This document shows, one piece after another, positions 8,240 to 15,957 of a DNA stretch of 64,000 bases. The notes below the pieces were generated by a model. The model saw only the letters and a program-made list of their open reading frames with translations. It ran no database searches and had not been told where the DNA came from. Both the position numbers and the translations under genes were made by a program. Origin of the DNA: Flavobacterium sp. (GTDB lineage Bacteria > Bacteroidota > Bacteroidia > Flavobacteriales > Flavobacteriaceae); the NCBI GenBank assembly GCA_027484725.1, contig JAIXSK010000021.1, forward strand, positions 62,001 to 126,000, written 5' to 3'. Positions within the stretch are counted from its first letter, which is position 1; each line of letters starts with the position of its first letter.

Positions 8240-8959
8240 TTAGAAAAATTTGATTCTTGATAAATAATGCGGAAACATCTCACGCCAAACCGGCCAATCA
8301 TGCTGTCGTTCTGACCTGATGTCTAACCAATGCGGAATATCACGGCTGGCCAAAACCCGGCTGAGTTTTAAGTTAGCGTCAAAACAAATGTCCCAATTAG
8401 AGGTTCCGAGAATGATATCCATGTTCCAAAGTTCATGGTCATTAAGTCCGTGCAGATAATCTTCCGGGCTATTGTAATATACGTTTTCATCGTGATAACC
8501 TTCCATAAAACTCTTAATATCAAAGGCACCGCTCATGGAGAACATATGGCTTACATAACCCGGATGGCGAAACGCAAAGTTAGCAGCGTGATAACCGCCA
8601 AAACTGCAACCTGCTACGGCCACTTTACCAGAATAAGTATTGTTTTTGACCCGCTCTACAATTTCATGACAAATCATTTTGTCATACCATGTGTGGTTTT
8701 GTATTCTGTGCGCTGGGTGAATTTGTTTGTTGTAAAAACTGTCTTTGTCAATGCTGTTCGGACAAAAAATCTGAATTAAGCCTTGCTCAATATACCAACG
8801 AGCTGACTCAATCAGACCTTGGTCTTTGTTTTCGTGGTAACTGCCCATCGAGGTCGGGAACAAAATCACCGGATAACCGGCGTGTCCAAATACGAGCATT
8901 TCAATTTCACGACTGAGGTTTGGTGAGTACCATTTGAAAAATTCTTCCTTCATGTTCAA
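8240..8959 (-). CDS. Putative esterase (alpha/beta hydrolase, esterase D-like)
   Basis: A 239-residue single-domain hydrolase without signal peptide. The nucleophile elbow is VAVAGCSFGGYHA (S119), and the late DIRSERQHDWPVW segment supplies the probable catalytic His. It starts the minus-strand operon of the amidoligase cluster; initiation at the first ATG or at the Met two codons later is equally possible. The role is likely hydrolysis or transacylation of a small ester. It resembles the esterase at the left edge only at fold level, so the cluster carries two unrelated-looking esterases. Confidence 0.88.
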   Translation of the reverse strand: MNMKEEFFKWYSPNLSREIEMLVFGHAGYPVILFPTSMGSYHENKDQGLIESARWYIEQGLIQIFCPNSIDKDSFYNKQIHPAHRIQNHTWYDKMICHEIVERVKNNTYSGKVAVAGCSFGGYHAANFAFRHPGYVSHMFSMSGAFDIKSFMEGYHDENVYYNSPEDYLHGLNDHELWNMDIILGTSNWDICFDANLKLSRVLASRDIPHWLDIRSERQHDWPVWREMFPHYLSRIKFF

Positions 8960-9197
8960 TAAGGATTGTTTTAGTCATAGAATGCACACGAATGCTGCAC
9001 AAACAAGTTTAGTGAAAATATCTCATATATGCCATAATTGCTGTGATTTGTGCATATATTTATGATTATCACCAATGTTTTGTTGGTTATTTGGCAAAAT
9101 GTCAAAAAATAGATAATTCGCAACTACACATTTGATAAAAACACAAAACAGCACTTGGTTTTAAGCGCTGCTTGTTGTGGTTTGACAGATGATTTTG
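8960..9197. other. Intergenic region upstream of the amidoligase minus operon
   Basis: 238 bp between two minus-strand genes. It should hold the promoter for the esterase-led operon. AT-rich, with CATATATG-type short palindromes (around 9026-9060), but no clear TANNTTTG element. A terminator for the upstream gene lies at 9141-9170. Confidence 0.5.
9141..9170 (-). terminator. Intrinsic terminator of the 135-aa gene
   Basis: Read on the minus strand, CAGCGCTT pairs with AAGTGCTG (one G-U wobble) across a 6-nt loop (arms 9163-9170 and 9149-9156) and is followed by TTTTGTGTTTTT. It lies about 28 bp after the stop of the gene at 9198. Confidence 0.6.
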
Positions 9198-9605
9198 TTA
9201 TTGAATTACGTCCAATGTTTCAAATAGCTGAATTTGATTCTTGAGTCTTTCAATAAGCATGTTCATCATGCGTTTATTGAGTGCGGACGAGTTTTGAATA
9301 TACGTTGCGTATTCATCAGATGTGAATAAGGCAATCACCATTCCTTTGAGCGCATTTCTGAATTTAATGTCTTTTTGGATAGAGTTTTCTATAAATTGAA
9401 ATTTCTTTTCAATTGAAAAAGTGTAAAAGACATTCTTGTGTTTGCTGATGTGATTTCTGAAGACTTCAACAAACAAATCGTTTTGAAGTTTTAAAATAGG
9501 GCGGAGGGTTTGGTTCTGAAAACGTTCATCAGAAGATGATGAAGCATTGATTTGCCCAATGGTTTCACCCCTGAATTCCAGCAAAAAATTGTCGCGCGGT
9601 TTCAT
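9198..9605 (-). CDS. Conserved hypothetical protein, 135 aa
   Basis: A soluble, helix-rich protein with no signal peptide or membrane segment (KPRDNFLLEFRGETIGQINASSSSDERFQNQTLRPILK). I recall close relatives in Flavobacteria that are sometimes labelled glyoxalase, but I see no vicinal-oxygen-chelate metal motif to justify that name. It lies downstream of ompA on the same strand, separated by a strong terminator, so it is probably its own unit. Confidence 0.75.
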   Translation of the reverse strand: MKPRDNFLLEFRGETIGQINASSSSDERFQNQTLRPILKLQNDLFVEVFRNHISKHKNVFYTFSIEKKFQFIENSIQKDIKFRNALKGMVIALFTSDEYATYIQNSSALNKRMMNMLIERLKNQIQLFETLDVIQ

Positions 9606-9623
9606 TTTTATTTTAAAATTAAT

Positions 9624-9653
9624 AAAAAAACCTCCGCGGTTAACGGAGGTTTT
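9624..9653 (-). terminator. Intrinsic terminator after the OmpA gene
   Basis: A perfect 10-bp stem, AAAACCTCCG (9627-9636) with CGGAGGTTTT (9644-9653), around a 7-nt loop. On the minus strand it is followed by a T-run (complement of A 9624-9630). It sits 28 bp downstream of the ompA-like stop codon. Confidence 0.9.
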
Positions 9654-9680
9654 GGGTAGTTATCAATAATGTACTGTTAA

Positions 9681-11027
9681 TTAGTCACGCACTTTGAAAG
9701 TTACTCTTCTGACCAATCTTCTAGCATCACCAGAATCAATCGCCACAGAGCTGTCTTCTCCTTCGCTAACAACGCGCAAACGGTCTGGGTTTACACCAGC
9801 TTTGATGAGCGTGTTTCTAACTGTATTGGCACGGCCCATAGATAGCTTGTCGTTGTATGCGCTTTTTCCGATTTCATCGGCATGACCGATGATATCAATG
9901 CTGGCTGATGGGTTGTTTCTGAGGTAGGTCAACATAAAGTCAATACCTTCAGTAGAAACATTGGTCGGTGTAGTTTTGTTTGAATCAAAATAAGTGGTTA
10001 CATAACCTTCATTGATCAAACGTTTCACCATATCTGCATTGGCTGTTTCAATGGTTTCTTTGACATGAGATTTATCTACATAATTATCGGTCATGTATTT
10101 CTCAAGTTCATCAGGAACCCCGTTTTTGTTTATGTCAATCATACGACCTTTCGTATCAACCGCAACGCCTGAAATTGAATTGTTTTCAACGTCAAGATAA
10201 TCAGGAACTCCGTCTTTGTCACTGTCATTCATCATGGTTTCTAGCTCACCAATGCGTTTGTCAAGCTCTTCAATTTGCTTGAGTTTGCCTTCGTCGATGA
10301 TGGCCCAGTCGCCGTGAATGTTATCTTTTCCAAAGGAGTAGGTGATACCCAAGGATGCTATTACCATTTGTCCGGACAAATTGTTTTTTTGCTCAGAAAT
10401 ACGACCGTCCCAGGTAAAATGCTGTCTGAAGTTGTTGATGGTACTGAAATCACCAATAATCGAGAATTTCTTAGAAACTCTGAATTCAGGAGAAATACCA
10501 AACATAGCACCTAAATTTAATTCAGATTTATTGTAGTAATTGGTAGGATCGTTCGGTTCTTTTAGTTTTGGAGTTGCTCGAGCGGCTTGAAGACCAGCAT
10601 GTATTAAGATGCTCAATCTTCCTAATTCTTGCTGAATGTTAAAAAGTCGTGAAGCATTGATGACTCCTTGTAAACCAAAGCGATATTGTTGTAGTTTGAA
10701 GTCTTTACTGTCGGTTGATTTATTGTTTGAAAAAAAGTCAGAGCTCACATCGGCCTTCAAACCAAACTTAGCACTGAACATATAACGAACACCTAAACTG
10801 AATGAATTGGCGCGTATTGATCCGAACAACTGATTCGGGTTACTTGAATAATAACCATCGGTAAAAGGACGTGTTCCCTTGCTTTGACCGGCACTGAACT
10901 CAAGAGTCCATTTGTTGTAGTCTTTTGCTAAACCTGTATCCTTAGCTTCTTTAACATCTTCTTTTTGCGCATAACTTGCTGTAAGAGAAAGTAAGGTAAG
11001 GGATAACAGTAGTAATCTGTGTTTCAT
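9681..11027 (-). CDS. OmpA-family outer-membrane protein with TSP3 repeats
   Basis: A 448-residue protein with a Sec signal peptide (HRLLLLSLTLLSLTASYAQ, cleavage near residue 20). Residues ~30-245 look like an eight-strand outer-membrane barrel. They are followed by a short coiled segment (LKQIEELDKRIGELETMM), calcium-binding thrombospondin type 3-like repeats (DSDKDGVPDYLD, DINKNGVPDELE) and a C-terminal OmpA peptidoglycan-binding domain (SIDIIGHADEIGKSAYNDKLSMGRA ~375-400). It links the outer membrane to the cell wall and is a common abundant OMP in Flavobacteria. Driven by the promoter at 11073-11102 and ended by the stem-loop at 9627-9653. Confidence 0.95.
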   Translation of the reverse strand: MKHRLLLLSLTLLSLTASYAQKEDVKEAKDTGLAKDYNKWTLEFSAGQSKGTRPFTDGYYSSNPNQLFGSIRANSFSLGVRYMFSAKFGLKADVSSDFFSNNKSTDSKDFKLQQYRFGLQGVINASRLFNIQQELGRLSILIHAGLQAARATPKLKEPNDPTNYYNKSELNLGAMFGISPEFRVSKKFSIIGDFSTINNFRQHFTWDGRISEQKNNLSGQMVIASLGITYSFGKDNIHGDWAIIDEGKLKQIEELDKRIGELETMMNDSDKDGVPDYLDVENNSISGVAVDTKGRMIDINKNGVPDELEKYMTDNYVDKSHVKETIETANADMVKRLINEGYVTTYFDSNKTTPTNVSTEGIDFMLTYLRNNPSASIDIIGHADEIGKSAYNDKLSMGRANTVRNTLIKAGVNPDRLRVVSEGEDSSVAIDSGDARRLVRRVTFKVRD

Positions 11028-11072
11028 AGTTTTCTGTTTAACTTCGTATCGTCAGTTTTAACACTTAAGCTG

Positions 11073-11102
11073 CAAATATAGCAGTTTAGATTTAATATTC
11101 AA
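11073..11102 (-). promoter_or_regulatory. Bacteroidota-type promoter of the OmpA gene
   Basis: On the minus strand: TTG (11102-11100), 19-nt spacer, TATATTTG (11080-11073). This is a full match to the -7 consensus TANNTTTG and the TTG core of the -33 element. The leader to the ATG at 11027 is about 40 nt. Confidence 0.8.
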
Positions 11103-11167
11103 CCATTTGCCAAATAAAAGCTATACACTATTTTTACACAATTTTTCAACCACTTACACTTGTTTTC

Positions 11168-11578
11168 ATGAGGATTTCTAATATTTCTTTAACAGTTGAT
11201 ATAGTGCTTTTTAAGTTGGTTGAAAAACAATTATTTGTATTGTTAATTCAACGTAAAAACGAACCGTACAAACTTTGTTGGGCATTGCCCGGAGGTTATG
11301 TTGAACAGAATGAAAATCCAGATTACGCCGCAATCCGAGAACTATATGAAGAGACCTGTGTACATGCAAAATTACAACAGCTGGGTGTTTTCGGGAGACC
11401 TGATCGGGATCCCAGAGGACATGTGGTTTCGGTGGCTTATTTGGGTCAAGTTGACCACTCAGTCAAAGCAGTGGCAGCTGATGACGCTCTAAATGTTCAA
11501 TGGTATAACGTTTTGGAACTACCTCAATTGGCTTTTGATCATCGAGAGATCATTGAATATGCACACTTAAAAAAATAA
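11168..11578 (+). CDS. NUDIX hydrolase
   Basis: A 136-residue NUDIX domain. The Nudix box spans residues 43-65 (G43-x5-E49-x7-REL-Y-EE-T-C-V) with Cys64 in the usual second Gly position; the catalytic REL-x-EE glutamates are intact. The N-terminus (DIVLFKLVEKQLFVLLIQRKNEPYKLCWALPGG) resembles the ADP-ribose pyrophosphatase/NrtR-like NUDIX subgroup, but there is no winged-helix domain. It hydrolyses a nucleoside-diphosphate-linked compound, substrate unknown. The next gene begins 8 nt downstream, so the two are probably co-transcribed. Confidence 0.9.
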   Translation: MRISNISLTVDIVLFKLVEKQLFVLLIQRKNEPYKLCWALPGGYVEQNENPDYAAIRELYEETCVHAKLQQLGVFGRPDRDPRGHVVSVAYLGQVDHSVKAVAADDALNVQWYNVLELPQLAFDHREIIEYAHLKK

Positions 11579-11586
11579 CTATTAGT

Positions 11587-11979
11587 ATGAGATTTCACAC
11601 CAGAAAATGGGTTAAACCCGAAGATTTAAATCCGAATGCAACTTTATTCGGAGGCAGGCTTTTAGCTTGGATTGATGAAGAAATAGCTTTGTACTCAGTG
11701 GTACAACTTGAAAACTCCAGAGTGGTTACCAAACATATGTCAGAAATTAACTTTCGCAGTTCTGCCCGTCAAGGCGATATTGTTGAAATTGGTATTGATG
11801 TGGTGAAATTTGGAACCAGTTCGCTTACGTTAAAATGCGAAGTTCGCAACATGCGTACCTGGGAGACCATCATTACCATTGACACCATCACTATGGTAAG
11901 TTTAGGCGAAGACGGAAAACCCAAACCTCATGGCAAAACCAAGGTGGAGTATGTGCGAGAAAGGCTTGGAGACCGATGA
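11587..11979 (+). CDS. Acyl-CoA thioesterase, hotdog fold (YciA/BFIT-like)
   Basis: A 130-residue single hotdog domain: LNPNATLFGGRLLAWIDEEIALYSVVQL is the family catalytic segment (Asn early, Asp/Glu on the central helix), followed by strands VVTKHMSEINFRSSARQGDIVEIG and TSLTLKCEVRN. It hydrolyses acyl-CoA thioesters in the cytosol; chain-length preference is unknown. It ends immediately before the convergent MscS gene, with no spacer. Confidence 0.9.
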   Translation: MRFHTRKWVKPEDLNPNATLFGGRLLAWIDEEIALYSVVQLENSRVVTKHMSEINFRSSARQGDIVEIGIDVVKFGTSSLTLKCEVRNMRTWETIITIDTITMVSLGEDGKPKPHGKTKVEYVRERLGDR

Positions 11980-13236
11980 TTAACTCTGAATTTCTTTACC
12001 GGTAGAAAGTTCAAAAATTTCTAAATCAAAATAACCGATTGATGCGATGATGTGGTCAAAAATATCGGCCATAATGTATTCGTAATGCTCGAATTTTTTG
12101 TCTTTGGTAAAAGCGTATATTTCTAAAGGGATACCTTGAGCTGTAGGCTGTAACTGTCTGCAAAGCAAAATCATATCTTTGTTTAAGCTCGGGTAATTTT
12201 CTAAATAGTTGGTGATGTATTTTCGGAACAATCCAAAGTTGGTCAAATTGCGTCCGTTGATGAATAAAGACTTGTCAATTTTGTGTGCCGTATTGAATTT
12301 ATCAATTTCTTTTTGACGGGTTTCAATGTATTGACTGATCAACTCAATTTTTTTGAGATTATTAAGTTCATCTGTAGATAGAAAGCGAATACTCTTGGCC
12401 CTAATGAGCAGGTGTCTTTTGATGCGTCTTCCGTCTGAATTGAGCATGCCGCGCCAGTTTCTAAACGAATCTGAAATCAAACTATAGGTAGGAATCGTTG
12501 TAGTTGTGTAATCAAAATTACGCACTTTTACGGTGGCAAGATTAATTTCAATCACATCGCCATCGGCTCCGAATTTGTCAAATGTTATCCAATCGCCAAT
12601 GCGCACCATATCATTCAATGAAACCTGAACGCTGGCCACAAAACCCAAAATAGTGTCTCGAAATATTAAAATCACAATGGCCGAAACAGCTCCTAAAGTC
12701 GTGATGAGCGTTTGTGCTTTAATACCAAATAATTCATAGACAATCATGGTTATTCCGATGACCCAAAGAATAATCATAATCACTTGAATATAGCTGTCAA
12801 TAGGTTTGTCGCTGTATTTTGGTTTGAGTTTTAAGTAATCGCGCAGAGCATTAAAAATGGTGCGCACAATCCACAGAACCAATAAAATAATGTAAATGCC
12901 TACGAGTTTTCCGAAAACGGTTTCCCAATAAACAAAATCATTGAGAATTACAGGTACTGATTTGTAGATGAACAACAACGGAATTAAATGCGCAATGTAT
13001 TTTGTAGTTTTGTTGCTGATGAGTAAATCGTCAAAACGCGTATTGGTTTTTTTGGCAATCACGGCCATTACCGTAACCAATAAAAATCTAAAAACAAAGT
13101 AGATGTTGTAAGCTAAAAGGCACAAAACAACAATATTCACAGCTAAACTTACATAAGAAGCCAGCGTATCGCCTAACCTCCAGTCACGCAACAACGGATA
13201 GCACCATCCATAGATCAACTCTAATGTTTTATGCAT
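11980..13236 (-). CDS. Small-conductance mechanosensitive channel, MscS family (YbdG-like)
   Basis: A 418-residue inner-membrane protein with about five N-terminal membrane helices. The MscS pore helix and beta domain follow (ITTLGAVSAIVILIFRDTILGFVASVQVSLNDMVRIGDWITF, ~180-225), then VKVRNFDYTTTTIPTYSLISDSFRNW and a long cytosolic domain. The length and long C-terminal insert are like YbdG rather than MscS proper. It relieves turgor on hypo-osmotic shock. The start overlaps the stop of the DUF3817 gene by 8 nt, so the two are coupled. Confidence 0.93.
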   Translation of the reverse strand: MHKTLELIYGWCYPLLRDWRLGDTLASYVSLAVNIVVLCLLAYNIYFVFRFLLVTVMAVIAKKTNTRFDDLLISNKTTKYIAHLIPLLFIYKSVPVILNDFVYWETVFGKLVGIYIILLVLWIVRTIFNALRDYLKLKPKYSDKPIDSYIQVIMIILWVIGITMIVYELFGIKAQTLITTLGAVSAIVILIFRDTILGFVASVQVSLNDMVRIGDWITFDKFGADGDVIEINLATVKVRNFDYTTTTIPTYSLISDSFRNWRGMLNSDGRRIKRHLLIRAKSIRFLSTDELNNLKKIELISQYIETRQKEIDKFNTAHKIDKSLFINGRNLTNFGLFRKYITNYLENYPSLNKDMILLCRQLQPTAQGIPLEIYAFTKDKKFEHYEYIMADIFDHIIASIGYFDLEIFELSTGKEIQS

Positions 13237-13504
13237 TTCTCAAATATTTTTTTTCGATGTAAAATGTACCAAACGGAACTACTGAAGCCAAGCAAACAAC
13301 CAAAAAAGTTTTGGTGTTCCATTGTTTTTCTAACTTGTGAAAAATGGCTAAACCAATGTAGGCAATAAAAAGAAGCCCATGAGCCATTCCAATTACGCGA
13401 ACAAACTCGGGTTGGGTTAAAAGATACTTCATGGGCATGGCAAAAAACAGCAAAAGCAATAATGAAATGCCTTCAAGAAGAGCAACATTTTTAAACAATT
13501 TCAT
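13229..13504 (-). CDS. DUF3817 small membrane protein
   Basis: 91 residues with three predicted membrane helices, matching the DUF3817 pattern (LEGISLLLLLF, GMAHGLLFIAYIGLAI, VVPFGTFYIEKKYL). The function is unknown. It is translationally coupled (8-nt overlap) to the downstream MscS channel. Confidence 0.85.
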   Translation of the reverse strand: MKLFKNVALLEGISLLLLLFFAMPMKYLLTQPEFVRVIGMAHGLLFIAYIGLAIFHKLEKQWNTKTFLVVCLASVVPFGTFYIEKKYLRNA

Positions 13505-13597
13505 AGCAAATAGGTTCGATGGTTTGAAGTGTCAAAATTAAATAAACCTACCGATTATAAACAAAACCCGACTATTTTTGTACTGTATTTTTTTCAC

Positions 13598-14107
13598 ATG
13601 AGTAAACGCGACCTCAAAAAGTATTTAGAAACCTTGCCTGCAGAACATCTTCGCTTGCAAATCCTGGAGTTATACAATAAGTTTCCGGCAGTAAAAACGT
13701 ATTATAATTTTGTTTTTAAACCCAACGAAGACCAACTCATTGATGAAGCAAAGGCTAAAATATACAACGAATATTTTCCGCAAAAACGCAGGAAACCCAA
13801 AGCGCGAAGATCGGTTGCACAAAAGTATATCAAACATTTTATGAGTTTGGGCATGGATGTTTTTCTGGTAGCTGATTTGATGCTCTTTAACCTCGAAGTG
13901 CTCCAAAGGTTTTCAGAACAAAAGCCACAATTAGCAGATACATTTTATAAAAGTGTATTGAATTCATTTGAACAACTTATAGCTTACATCATCGAAAACG
14001 GTTTGGTGTCAACGCATCGCGATAGAGTAGAGGCGGTTGTGCAATCGGTGCAAAAACAACAATGGCCCAATTTGTTTGCTTTTGAATTACATTTTGAACA
14101 ACTTTAA
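13598..14107 (+). CDS. Conserved protein of the DUF6155 type
   Basis: Starting at ATG 13598 gives 169 residues, MSKRDLKKYLETLPAEHLRLQILELYNKFPAVKTYY. An upstream in-frame ATG at 13529 would add 23 unlike residues and is rejected. The protein is helical and basic in the middle (FPQKRRKPKARRS), without signal or membrane segment. I believe this is the DUF6155 family; no function is known to me. It is divergent from the DUF3817 gene and precedes the helicase by about 80 bp. Confidence 0.75.
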   Translation: MSKRDLKKYLETLPAEHLRLQILELYNKFPAVKTYYNFVFKPNEDQLIDEAKAKIYNEYFPQKRRKPKARRSVAQKYIKHFMSLGMDVFLVADLMLFNLEVLQRFSEQKPQLADTFYKSVLNSFEQLIAYIIENGLVSTHRDRVEAVVQSVQKQQWPNLFAFELHFEQL

Positions 14108-14158
14108 TTTTTTTTGCCAAACTCCAAAAAAAAACCTTCAATAAGTCTTTTTTAGATG

Positions 14159-14166
14159 TACTTTTG
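14159..14166 (+). promoter_or_regulatory. Candidate -7 promoter element upstream of the helicase
   Basis: TACTTTTG, a full TANNTTTG match, 21 bp before the helicase ATG. No convincing -33 TTG is seen at the usual distance. Confidence 0.45.
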
Positions 14167-14186
14167 CAAAATTATACAAAACCCAT

Positions 14187-15719
14187 ATGTCACTGCGTAC
14201 AACCGAACTGGTTTTAGACGACGAGCCCAAAGAACTCTATGCGTATCAAAAAGACGATATAGATGCTATTTTTGAGCGCATTGATAACGCACCACAAAAC
14301 CATCATCTTTTGTATCAACTGCCTACCGGAGGTGGAAAAACAGTTATTTTTTCAGAAATTGTCCGTCGTTATTTAGCCAAACACAACAAAAAAGTTTTGG
14401 TGCTCACGCATCGGATAGAGCTTTGCAAGCAAACTTCAAAAATGCTCAAGGGTTTTGGGGTAACCAACAAAATCATCAACAGCAAAGTAAAAGAATTGCC
14501 TGACCAGAATGATTATGATTGTTTTGTGGCCATGGTGGAAACACTCAAAAACCGCATCAACGATAAGAAATTTCATTTGGATAATATTGGGCTCATGATT
14601 ATTGATGAGGCTCATTACAATTCGTTTAGAAAGTTGTTGCGCTTTTTTGATAAATCCTTTATTTTGGGCGTAACTGCCACACCACTAAGTTCCAACATCA
14701 AATTGCCGATGTATGAAAATTATGATGAACTGATTGTGGGCGATACCATTGCTTCATTGGTAGAAAAAGGTTTCTTGGCCAAAGCAACCACTTATAGTTA
14801 TGAAGTTGGATTGACTTCTTTAAAAGTTGGAATCAACGGTGATTATACCGTAAAATCTTCAGATGATTTGTATTCAAATATGATTATGCAAGAAAAACTT
14901 TTGCATGCGTATACCGAAAAATCTCTGGGCAAAAAGACGCTTATTTTTAACAACGGAATCAATACTTCATTGTATGTTTATGAAACATTCAAAGCGGCCG
15001 GAATCAACATTCGTCATTTAGACAACACCACGGCTCCTGATGAAAGACGAGATATTTTGGAATGGTTCAAACATACCCCTAATGCCGTTCTGACTTCTGT
15101 TGGAATTCTCACTACCGGATTTGACGAACCCACTGTTGAGAGTATCATTTTGAATCGCGCTACCAAATCGTTGACGCTTTATTTTCAGATGATTGGTCGC
15201 GGTTCACGCAGATTGCACAACAAAAATGAATTTACGGTGATTGACCTCGGAAACAATGCAGCTCGTTTTGGTTTGTGGAGCGATCCCGTTAACTGGCAGC
15301 ACATCTTCAAAGCTCCGGAATTATATTTAGAAAGTCTGCGCGATGATGCTGAAATTGAACAGAATTTTAGGTATCAAATGCCTGCTGAGCTCAGGGCTAA
15401 ATTTGCGCAAACCGCAGTGATTGATTTTGATGTTGAAGAAGAGCACAAGCGCGCAATTGCAGCTAATCAACGCTCGAAAGTAGTTTTTGAAAAATCTCTT
15501 GAACAGCATGCACAAATGTGTGTTGAAAATGCTCAAGACCTTATGAGTGCTCGTCAATTGGCTCGTGAGTTGGGCGATGATATTGAATCGCGTATGAAAA
15601 AGTACGCCAACTGCTTGAGCCATTGCAGTAAGAACTACAAAGAATGGTTGATTGAAGACTACAAACAGAAATTGAGCTTACTCATAGGCAAGAAATTCAG
15701 AGAATTGCTTTTTGATTAG
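14187..15719 (+). CDS. DEAD/DEAH-box superfamily 2 helicase (ResIII/SSL2-like)
   Basis: A 510-residue SF2 helicase with two RecA domains. Visible motifs: Q-like YQKDDIDAIF, Walker A QLPTGGGKTVIF (~47-58), motif II DEAH (~148), motif III GVTATPL, and motifs V/VI (TGFDEPTVESII, QMIGRGSRR). The C-terminal ~130 residues match no domain I recognise and are helical. It unwinds or translocates on nucleic acid. It is not beside a methylase or nuclease, so there is no indication of a restriction or defence role; DNA repair is plausible. Confidence 0.9.
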   Translation: MSLRTTELVLDDEPKELYAYQKDDIDAIFERIDNAPQNHHLLYQLPTGGGKTVIFSEIVRRYLAKHNKKVLVLTHRIELCKQTSKMLKGFGVTNKIINSKVKELPDQNDYDCFVAMVETLKNRINDKKFHLDNIGLMIIDEAHYNSFRKLLRFFDKSFILGVTATPLSSNIKLPMYENYDELIVGDTIASLVEKGFLAKATTYSYEVGLTSLKVGINGDYTVKSSDDLYSNMIMQEKLLHAYTEKSLGKKTLIFNNGINTSLYVYETFKAAGINIRHLDNTTAPDERRDILEWFKHTPNAVLTSVGILTTGFDEPTVESIILNRATKSLTLYFQMIGRGSRRLHNKNEFTVIDLGNNAARFGLWSDPVNWQHIFKAPELYLESLRDDAEIEQNFRYQMPAELRAKFAQTAVIDFDVEEEHKRAIAANQRSKVVFEKSLEQHAQMCVENAQDLMSARQLARELGDDIESRMKKYANCLSHCSKNYKEWLIEDYKQKLSLLIGKKFRELLFD

Positions 15720-15737
15720 TCTAAAAAATTAATTCAA

Positions 15738-15751
15738 CCCGATGAAATACA
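15738..15751 (+). promoter_or_regulatory. Shared motif ATCGATGAAATRCA, pel copy 1
   Basis: CCCGATGAAATACA, 12 of 14 positions matching the consensus drawn from the four copies. It is followed at once by TTATTTTATCGATA, a second ATCGAT core. Confidence 0.55.
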
Positions 15752-15814
15752 TTATTTTATCGATATATGCGCTCATTTTTTTTTAACAAAATTTTCATAA
15801 CTGTAGAAAAGTGC

Positions 15815-15828
15815 ATTTCATCGATTTT
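15815..15828 (-). promoter_or_regulatory. Shared motif ATCGATGAAATRCA, pel copy 2
   Basis: On the minus strand ATCGATGAAATGCA, followed by CTTTT, closely matching the DUF4832-upstream copy at 29739-29752 (ATCGATGAAATACACTTTT). Plus-strand context is gtgcatttcatcgatttta. Confidence 0.6.
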
Positions 15829-15957
15829 ATGAGTGTTTACAACTGATTTAGAAGGGATTTTTTTTTTATTAGACCTGTAGAAAATATCTTTGCTCATGAA
15901 TCATTTAGATCCAACTATTTGATTCTAAACCCCACCCCAGCTTAAACCGACATAATT

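Larger units (their letters stand above)
15720..15957. promoter_or_regulatory. Regulatory region upstream of the Pel-like operon
   Basis: 238 bp between the helicase and pelF. It holds two copies of a 14-bp motif (plus strand 15738-15751; minus strand 15815-15828), an extra TTTTATCGAT at 15755-15764, and a full -7 element TATCTTTG at 15885-15892, 65 bp before the ATG. The same motif lies upstream of the two DUF4832 genes. Confidence 0.65.

Noticed and set aside
14187..15719. Helicase as part of a defence or restriction system
   Set aside because: No nuclease, methylase or other defence gene lies beside it; neighbours are a small conserved protein and the polysaccharide operon.
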